A stretch of 15,013 nt of DNA from Serpentinicella sp031432315. GTDB lineage: Bacteria > Bacillota > Clostridia > Peptostreptococcales > Natronincolaceae. Positions 6,901 through 12,776 of the stretch are shown in pieces. Each line of letters opens with the position of its first letter. Position 1 is the stretch's first letter. The notes under the pieces are model-generated. The model was not told the origin of the DNA. It did not search any database and saw only the letters and a list, made by a program, of their open reading frames with translations. Where the stretch lies: contig NZ_JAVKGO010000020.1 of NCBI RefSeq assembly GCF_031432315.1, forward strand, positions 1 through 15,013, read 5' to 3'. The translations under genes were made by a program, and so were the position numbers.

Positions 6901-7647
6901 AATATAGGTCAGGTACTAGAGATTCATTTAGGCTTTGCGGCAAAAGCGCTCAACTGGAAGGTTGCTACGCCGGTATTTGATGGTGCATCAGAGATAGACG
7001 TTATGGATGCATTAGAACAATCAGGCCACTCTAGAGATGGGAAAAGTGTGCTATACGATGGTAGAACTGGGGAGCCATTTGACAATCCAGTAACTGTTGG
7101 ATACATGTATATGTTGAAGCTACATCATCTTGTAGATGACAAAATTCATGCAAGAAGTACAGGACCGTACTCCTTAGTAACACAACAGCCTTTAGGTGGT
7201 AAAGCACAGTTTGGTGGACAAAGATTTGGTGAAATGGAAGTTTGGGCTTTAGAGGCATATGGTGCATCCCATACATTACAAGAGATATTGACAGTTAAGT
7301 CAGATGACGTTGTAGGGCGTGTTAAAACATATGAGGCTATTGTCAAAGGTGAAAACATACCAGAACCAGGCGTGCCAGAGTCCTTTAAAGTACTAATAAA
7401 AGAACTGCAAAGTTTATGTTTAGATGTAAAAGTACTAACTGAAGAAGACACTGTAATAGAGATTAAAGAGTCTGTTGATGATGATAGTGATGAGTTAAAC
7501 ATGGAAAATACAAATGCAACTTATGAACCTGAAGTAGTTGAGGAGCAAGTAATAGAGGCAGATCCTGAAGATTCCGATGAAGAATTGGAAGAAGCAGAGA
7601 TAGAAGAGTTTGATGAATTTCATGACGATTATGATGAAATAGACTAA
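3964..7647 (+). CDS. rpoB: DNA-directed RNA polymerase subunit beta
   Basis: RpoB forms, with RpoC, the catalytic cleft of RNA polymerase. The 1227-residue product has the protrusion/lobe regions, then the rifampicin-binding fork at 484-509 ([20 protein letters not shown]...). D492, H502, S507 and L509 are wild type, so no rifampicin resistance is evident there. The nucleotide-binding lysines K937 and K945 lie in [12 protein letters not shown], and the C-terminal switch/clamp contains [21 protein letters not shown]. An acidic tail (about 1169-1227) follows. ATG 3964 ([18 protein letters not shown]) is chosen over a TTG at 3907 because AAGGAG (3947-3952) is placed for it and the family begins here. 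rpoC follows after 84 bp. Confidence 0.97.
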   Translation: [1227 protein letters not shown]

Positions 7648-7731
7648 AAACAAAATAAGGTACATTAGGAAATAACATAAACAAATTATACACCTGTAAG
7701 TAATAGATTAATAAGAAGGGAGAGATACCCC

Positions 7732-10700
7732 TTGTATGAATTAAATAACTTTGAATCTATTCAGATTGCACTAGCATCCCCAGAGAAAATTAGACAATGG
7801 TCCAAGGGTGAGATCAAAAAACCAGAAACAATTAATTACAGAACTTTAAAACCGGAGAAAGAAGGTTTGTTCTGCGAGAAAATTTTTGGACCAACAAAGG
7901 ACTGGGAATGTCATTGTGGAAAGTACAAAAGGGTTAGGTATAAAGGCGTTGTTTGTGATAGATGCGGCGTTGAGGTTACAAAATCAAAAGTAAGAAGAGA
8001 AAGAATAGGACATATAGAATTAGCAGCACCTGTTTCACATATTTGGTACTTTAAAGGAATACCAAGTAGAATGGGTCTACTATTAGACATGTCCCCAAGA
8101 ACACTTGAGAAAGTCTTATATTTTGCAGCATACATTGTTGTAGACCCTGGTGAGACAGACCTGGTTGAAAAACAGGTCTTAACTGAAAAAGAATACGGAG
8201 AATATGCTGAAAAATATGGTTCTAACAGATTTAAAGCTAAAATGGGAGCGGAGGCAGTTCAAGCTATCTTACGTAAGATAGACCTTGAAGCTGAAGCTAA
8301 AGATTTGAGAGCAAAACTAAAAGAAAGCACTGGACAAAAAAGAATTAGAACGATTAGAAGACTTGAAGTAGTCGAGGCCTTCAGAAAATCAGGGAACTAC
8401 CCGGAATGGATGATTCTTGACGTTGTACCAGTAATACCACCAGATTTAAGACCAATGGTTCAGTTAGATGGTGGGCGATTTGCGACATCAGATTTAAATG
8501 ACCTATATAGAAGAGTTATAAATAGAAATAATAGATTAAAGAAACTTCTTGATCTAGGCGCTCCGGACATTATTGTAAGAAATGAAAAAAGGATGCTACA
8601 AGAGGCGGTAGATGCATTAGTCGATAATGGTAGAAGAGGTAAACCCGTAACTGGTCCAGGTAACAGGCCATTAAAGTCATTATCTGATATGTTAAAAGGT
8701 AAACAAGGCCGATTTAGACAAAACTTACTTGGTAAGCGGGTAGATTATTCTGGACGTTCAGTTATTGTTGTTGGACCTGAGCTTAAATTCTACCAATGTG
8801 GATTACCTAAAAAAATGGCCCTTGAATTATTCAAACCATTTGTTATGAAAGAACTTGTAGCACGGAATTATGCCCATAATATAAAAAGTGCTAAACGCAT
8901 GGTAGAAAAAGTAAAACCTGAAGTGTGGGATGTACTTGAAGAAGTGATAAGAGAACACCCAGTGTTACTAAATCGTGCTCCAACACTGCATAGGCTTGGG
9001 ATACAGGCTTTTGAACCGATTTTAGTAGAAGGAAAAGCAATTAAACTTCATCCATTAGTGTGTACAGCATACAATGCAGACTTTGATGGTGACCAAATGG
9101 CGGTGCATGTACCGTTGTCAGTAGAAGCACAAGCTGAGGCTAGGTTCCTGATGCTTTCACCAAATAATATCCTTGCACCAAAAGACGGTAAAGCCGTAAC
9201 AACACCAACCCAGGATATGGTTCTAGGGAGTTATTACCTAACAATAGAACTTGAAGGTGCAAAAGGAGAAAACATGACATTTATGGATTATGAAGAGATG
9301 CTCATGGCCTATGACGCAGGAATTGTAGACTTACATGCTCGTGTAAAAGTTAGAAGAAAGTTGAACAAAGAAGACTCTGGAAGGCTTATAGAGAGTACAG
9401 TTGGTAGATTTATATTTAATGAAAAGCTACCTCAGGATTTAGGCTTTGTTGATAGAAATAAAGACCCGCATAGCTTAGAAGTAGACTTCTTGTGTGATAA
9501 AAAGGCAATGGGATTAATAATTGAAAAATGTTTTAGAAGACATGGCAATACAAAAACTGCAGAAATACTTGATTATGTTAAGCAGTTAGGATTTAAATAC
9601 TCAACTAAGGGTGCTGTAACCATAGCGGTCTCAGACATGGATATACCAGAAGAAAAAACACATCTACTTTCAGCAGCAGAAGAAAAAGTTGATAAATTTG
9701 AGATGGCATATAGACGAGGTCTGATATCTGATGAAGAGAGATATGAGAAGGTTATAGAGACCTGGACTAAAACTACTGAAGATGTTACAGATGCCTTAAT
9801 GGCAGGATTAGATAGACTGAACAATGTCTATATTATGGCCCACTCAGGAGCGAGAGGAAGTAAAAACCAAATCAGACAGCTTGGCGGTATGAGGGGTTTG
9901 ATGGCAAATGCATCTGGTCACACTGTTGAAATGCCAATCAAGGCTAATTTCCGAGAAGGACTATCTGTACTTGAATACTTTATATCTACTCATGGTGCTA
10001 GAAAAGGACTTGCTGATACAGCCCTTCGTACAGCAGATTCTGGATACCTTACAAGAAGATTAGTAGATGTCAGTCAAGATGTAATTGTAAGAGAAATAGA
10101 TTGTGGGACTACAGAAGCTTCTAAAGTGTCTGCCTTCAAAGATGGAAATGAAGTGATTGAAGAGCTTTATGACAGAATTGTAGGACGACATGCTGCAGAA
10201 GACATTACTAATCCAAATACAAACGAAATAATTGTAAAAGAACACCAATTAATAGATGAAGATATAGCCGAAGAAATTATTGCGGCTGGAATTGAATTAG
10301 TAAACATAAGAACTACATCTAAATGTAGAACGAAGCATGGTGTGTGTGCTACATGCTATGGTAGAAATCTAGCAACAGGAGAGCCGGTTAAAGTTGGTGA
10401 AGCGATAGGTATTATTGCTGCACAGTCAATTGGAGAACCGGGCACTCAGTTAACAATGAGAACCTTCCATACAGGTGGAGTTGCAGGTGTTGATATAACC
10501 CAGGGTCTTCCAAGGATCGAAGAGCTATTTGAAGCAAGAAAACCAAAAGGGCTAGCCATAATAAGTGAAATTGGTGGAACGATAAAAATAGAAGAAAACA
10601 AAAAAGGAAAAGAAGTAGTTGTTACTAATAAAGACGAAGAACGCAAGTATGAAATTCCTTATTCTTCAAGACTTAGGGTAAGAGCAGGGCAAGTGATTGA

Positions 10701-11268
10701 ACCTGGTGATGAGCTTACTGAAGGGTCAGTTAATCCTCATGACATTTTAAGTATTAAAGGTGTCGAGGGAGTCCAAAACTATATTATTAAAGAGGTTCAA
10801 CGTGTATATAGGATGCAAGGTGTTGATATTAGCGATAAACACGTTGAAGTGATTGTTAGACAAATGTTAAATAGGGTTAAGGTAGAAGAAGCTGGTGATA
10901 CTGATTTCTTACCAGGAGCTTTAGAAAATATATTTGATGTAGATGAAGCGAATGCAAAGCTTGATGAAGAAAAGGAATCAGCAACATATAATAGAACGTT
11001 ATTGGGAATAACTAAAGCATCCTTAGCAACTGAATCGTTCTTGTCTGCAGCTTCTTTCCAAGAAACTACTAGGGTATTAACGGAAGCAGCGATTAAAGGG
11101 AAAGAAGATTTCCTAATTGGACTTAAAGAAAACGTTATAATCGGGAAACTTATCCCAGCTGGAACTGGTATGAAAAAGTATAAAAACATAAGGTTAAATA
11201 CTGAAGATTTAATTTCTGAAAATGATCATGAAGACTTAGAAGAAATTATTGAAGAAACTCAAGAATAA
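7732..11268 (+). CDS. rpoC: DNA-directed RNA polymerase subunit beta'
   Basis: RpoC carries the catalytic magnesium site and most of the clamp. The 1178-residue product contains the N-terminal zinc finger (C60, C62, C75, C78). The absolutely conserved NADFDGD is at 448-454, with metal-chelating Asp450, 452 and 454. The second zinc site uses C791, C865, C872 and C875. The trigger-loop region GIIAAQSIGEPGTQLTMRTFHTGG lies at about 893-916. The end (SFLSAASFQETTRVLTEAAIKGK...GKLIPAGTGMKKYKN) is complete. The TTG start at 7732 is supported by AAGGGAGAG (7716-7724) 7 bases upstream and by alignment to the usual start; an ATG at 7736 is out of frame. Cotranscribed with rpoB. Confidence 0.98.
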   Translation: MYELNNFESIQIALASPEKIRQWSKGEIKKPETINYRTLKPEKEGLFCEKIFGPTKDWECHCGKYKRVRYKGVVCDRCGVEVTKSKVRRERIGHIELAAPVSHIWYFKGIPSRMGLLLDMSPRTLEKVLYFAAYIVVDPGETDLVEKQVLTEKEYGEYAEKYGSNRFKAKMGAEAVQAILRKIDLEAEAKDLRAKLKESTGQKRIRTIRRLEVVEAFRKSGNYPEWMILDVVPVIPPDLRPMVQLDGGRFATSDLNDLYRRVINRNNRLKKLLDLGAPDIIVRNEKRMLQEAVDALVDNGRRGKPVTGPGNRPLKSLSDMLKGKQGRFRQNLLGKRVDYSGRSVIVVGPELKFYQCGLPKKMALELFKPFVMKELVARNYAHNIKSAKRMVEKVKPEVWDVLEEVIREHPVLLNRAPTLHRLGIQAFEPILVEGKAIKLHPLVCTAYNADFDGDQMAVHVPLSVEAQAEARFLMLSPNNILAPKDGKAVTTPTQDMVLGSYYLTIELEGAKGENMTFMDYEEMLMAYDAGIVDLHARVKVRRKLNKEDSGRLIESTVGRFIFNEKLPQDLGFVDRNKDPHSLEVDFLCDKKAMGLIIEKCFRRHGNTKTAEILDYVKQLGFKYSTKGAVTIAVSDMDIPEEKTHLLSAAEEKVDKFEMAYRRGLISDEERYEKVIETWTKTTEDVTDALMAGLDRLNNVYIMAHSGARGSKNQIRQLGGMRGLMANASGHTVEMPIKANFREGLSVLEYFISTHGARKGLADTALRTADSGYLTRRLVDVSQDVIVREIDCGTTEASKVSAFKDGNEVIEELYDRIVGRHAAEDITNPNTNEIIVKEHQLIDEDIAEEIIAAGIELVNIRTTSKCRTKHGVCATCYGRNLATGEPVKVGEAIGIIAAQSIGEPGTQLTMRTFHTGGVAGVDITQGLPRIEELFEARKPKGLAIISEIGGTIKIEENKKGKEVVVTNKDEERKYEIPYSSRLRVRAGQVIEPGDELTEGSVNPHDILSIKGVEGVQNYIIKEVQRVYRMQGVDISDKHVEVIVRQMLNRVKVEEAGDTDFLPGALENIFDVDEANAKLDEEKESATYNRTLLGITKASLATESFLSAASFQETTRVLTEAAIKGKEDFLIGLKENVIIGKLIPAGTGMKKYKNIRLNTEDLISENDHEDLEEIIEETQE

Positions 11269-11283
11269 ATAGATGTAACTAAT

Positions 11284-11320
11284 AGTACTTCGGGAGATCT
11301 CCCGAAGTACTCCCTTGTTT
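11284..11320 (+). terminator. 28-bp palindrome after rpoC, probable terminator
   Basis: AGTACTTCGGGAGATCTCCCGAAGTACT (11284-11311 in two halves around AGATCT) is a perfect palindrome. In RNA it gives a 12-bp stem with a GATC loop. It is followed by CCCTTGTTTAAT, a poor U-tract, but its position 15 bp after the rpoC stop and before a new promoter argues for termination. Being symmetric, it could act in either direction. Confidence 0.75.
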
Positions 11321-11347
11321 AATCTGTTTGCAGTACTAAATAAGATA

Positions 11348-11376
11348 TTGACACATAATTTTTCAAATGATAAAAT
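11348..11376 (+). promoter_or_regulatory. Sigma-A promoter for the str operon
   Basis: TTGACA (11348-11353), an exact 17-bp spacer and TAAAAT (11371-11376) with TG at 11368-11369 as an extended -10. Predicted start is about 11383. It would drive the L7Ae-like gene, rpsL, rpsG, fusA and probably tuf. Confidence 0.85.
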
Positions 11377-11393
11377 AACTAAGTGTGTTAATT

Positions 11394-11439
11394 TCAACGG
11401 CTTGTAAAACCGTTGACTTTAGGATCTAAAACGCGTTTT
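11394..11439 (+). promoter_or_regulatory. Two leader hairpins upstream of the L7Ae-like gene
   Basis: In the roughly 80-nt leader, TCAACGG (11394-11400) pairs perfectly with CCGTTGA (11410-11416) around a 9-nt loop. The 12-bp palindrome AAAACGCGTTTT (11428-11439) follows just before the ribosome binding site (AAAAGGGG, 11447-11454). Neither hairpin has a U-tract of terminator type. I do not recognise a known leader family. They could affect translation or mRNA stability of the first str-operon gene, but this is inference. Confidence 0.4.
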
Positions 11440-11464
11440 GAGGGTGAAAAGGGGATGATACTTT

Positions 11465-11707
11465 ATGACTGAAGATCTTAGACCTGCTAAAAAGGTAATT
11501 GGATTGAAACAAGCAGTAAAAGCTTTAAATAGTGATATGGTTGAGTTAATCTACTTAGCAGAAGACGCAGACGAAAAGTTGACTGGAAAAATAAAAGAAT
11601 TAGCCCATGAAAAAAAAGTAGAGGTCCGCACAGTGGAGTCTATGAAAAAGCTTGGTAAAGCTTGTGGAATTGATGTTGGTGCAGCTACTGCTGCTCTTTT
11701 AAAATAA
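11465..11707 (+). CDS. ybxF: L7Ae/L30e-family ribosome-associated protein (YbxF type)
   Basis: This 80-residue protein belongs to the L7Ae/L30e/Gadd45 family, whose bacterial members bind kink-turn RNA. In Bacillus subtilis the gene at this exact place, between rpoC and rpsL, is ybxF (also called rplGB). The family is visible in GLKQAVKALNS (13-23), VELIYLAEDAD (26-36) and the helix KKLGKACGIDVGAATAAL near the end. The fold is the compact single domain without extensions. The ATG at 11465 has AAAAGGGG (11447-11454) ten bases upstream. It is first in the str operon, but its cellular RNA target is not settled. The family call is firm and the precise role uncertain. Confidence 0.9.
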   Translation: MTEDLRPAKKVIGLKQAVKALNSDMVELIYLAEDADEKLTGKIKELAHEKKVEVRTVESMKKLGKACGIDVGAATAALLK

Positions 11708-11744
11708 CATACAATTTAACTGCAATTGGAAGGAGGTGCAAAGG

Positions 11745-12164
11745 ATGCCTACTATTAGTCAATTAGTAAAAAAAGGTAGAAAAGAAATTAAAGAAAAATC
11801 AACAGCTCCAGCACTACAAAAAGGATTTAATTCTCTAAGAAGAAAATCTACAGATTTAAGTGCGCCACAAAAAAGAGGGGTTTGTACTTCTGTAAAAACT
11901 GTTACACCTAAAAAACCTAACTCAGCATTAAGGAAAGTAGCCAGAGTTAGACTTACAAATGGAATTGAGGTTTCAGCTTACATTCCTGGTATTGGACACA
12001 ACTTACAAGAGCATAGTGTTGTTCTTATAAGAGGTGGGAGAGTAAAAGACCTTCCGGGTGTTAGATATCACATTGTTAGAGGAAGTCTTGATACCGCTGG
12101 TGTAGCTAACAGAATGCAAGGTAGATCTAAGTATGGTGCGAAAAAACCAAAAGATAAAAAATAA
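11745..12164 (+). CDS. rpsL: 30S ribosomal protein S12 (uS12)
   Basis: S12 sits at the decoding centre and controls translational accuracy; mutations here cause streptomycin resistance. The 139-residue product shows TPKKPNSALRK (54-64) and GGRVKDLPGVRYH (97-109). K56 and K101, equivalent to E. coli K43 and K88 (counting Met), are wild type, so no streptomycin resistance is predicted. D102 corresponds to the aspartate methylthiolated in other bacteria. About 13 extra residues after position 25 (KGFNSLRRKSTDLSA region) are the usual Gram-positive insert. ATG 11745 is chosen over an in-frame ATG at 11736 that overlaps the Shine-Dalgarno GGAAGGAGGTG (11728-11737) itself. Confidence 0.98.
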   Translation: MPTISQLVKKGRKEIKEKSTAPALQKGFNSLRRKSTDLSAPQKRGVCTSVKTVTPKKPNSALRKVARVRLTNGIEVSAYIPGIGHNLQEHSVVLIRGGRVKDLPGVRYHIVRGSLDTAGVANRMQGRSKYGAKKPKDKK

Positions 12165-12168
12165 TTGT

Positions 12169-12239
12169 ATCGGAGCGTTAATGCATATATTAGTAAGCAT
12201 TATTTCGCCGACGGCAGCTATAAACTGTCGAGTACCGAT
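12169..12239 (+). promoter_or_regulatory. Structured RNA in the rpsL-rpsG gap, candidate S7 site
   Basis: The 106-bp gap can fold into a three-way junction. The closing helix is ATCGG (12169-12173) with CCGAT (12235-12239). The first arm is GCG (12175-12177) with CGC (12206-12208), continuing as TAATGC (12179-12184) with GCATTA (12197-12202). The second arm is CGGCAG (12212-12217) with CTGTCG (12225-12230) and the loop CTATAAA. It ends about 16 bases before the rpsG Shine-Dalgarno (AAGGAGGG, 12256-12263). E. coli S7 represses translation by binding the same rpsL-rpsG gap, so S7 is the natural candidate ligand. The helices are seen; binding is inferred. Confidence 0.6.
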
Positions 12240-12270
12240 GAACTGAAAAGTTATTAAGGAGGGAAGAAAG

Positions 12271-12741
12271 GTGCCAAGAAAAGGAAATGTGCCTAAAAGA
12301 GAAGTTTTACCAGATCCTGTATATGGGAGTAAAGTAGTAGCAAAATTAATTAATGGTATCATGTTAGATGGAAAAAAAGGTACTGCACAAAGAATTGTGT
12401 ATGATGCTTTTGAAACCATAAAAGAGAAAACAAATGAGGAAGCTCTTGAAGTTTTCGAAAAAGCGATGAACAACATTATGCCTGTACTAGAAGTAAAAGC
12501 TCGAAGAGTTGGTGGAGCGAACTATCAAGTACCTGTTGAAGTTAGACAAGAAAGAAGACAAACGCTTGGTATAAGATGGTTAGTTAAATACTCAAGATCA
12601 AGAGGCGAAAAAGGCATGACTGAAAGATTAGCTAAAGAAATTATGGATGCAGCTAACAACGCAGGTGCTTCCGTTAAGAAAAGAGAAGACACGCATAAAA
12701 TGGCAGAAGCAAACAAAGCATTTGCACACTATAGATGGTAG
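12271..12741 (+). CDS. rpsG: 30S ribosomal protein S7 (uS7)
   Basis: S7 nucleates assembly of the 3' major domain of 16S rRNA and lies near the mRNA exit and E-site tRNA. The 156-residue product is full length: MPRKGNVPKREVLPDPVYGSKVV at the start, RRVGGANYQVPVEVRQERR (about 78-96) forming the beta-hairpin region, and ...KMAEANKAFAHYRW at the end. The GTG start has AAGGAGGG (12256-12263) 7 bases upstream and matches the family start exactly. Its translation may be controlled by the structured gap just upstream. fusA follows after 35 bp. Confidence 0.98.
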   Translation: MPRKGNVPKREVLPDPVYGSKVVAKLINGIMLDGKKGTAQRIVYDAFETIKEKTNEEALEVFEKAMNNIMPVLEVKARRVGGANYQVPVEVRQERRQTLGIRWLVKYSRSRGEKGMTERLAKEIMDAANNAGASVKKREDTHKMAEANKAFAHYRW

Positions 12742-12776
12742 TATAAATCACACGTTCCTACGGAAGGAGGATAAAA

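Noticed and set aside
11455..11472. Box C/D-like pair (ATGATA and CTGA) around the start codon of the L7Ae-like gene, suggesting a kink-turn
   Set aside because: No flanking stem can be formed by the bases 5' of the first and 3' of the second box, so a kink-turn is not supported.
11736..11744. Upstream start for rpsL adding MQR
   Set aside because: This start overlaps the Shine-Dalgarno sequence itself; MPTISQLV from 11745 is the universal S12 start.
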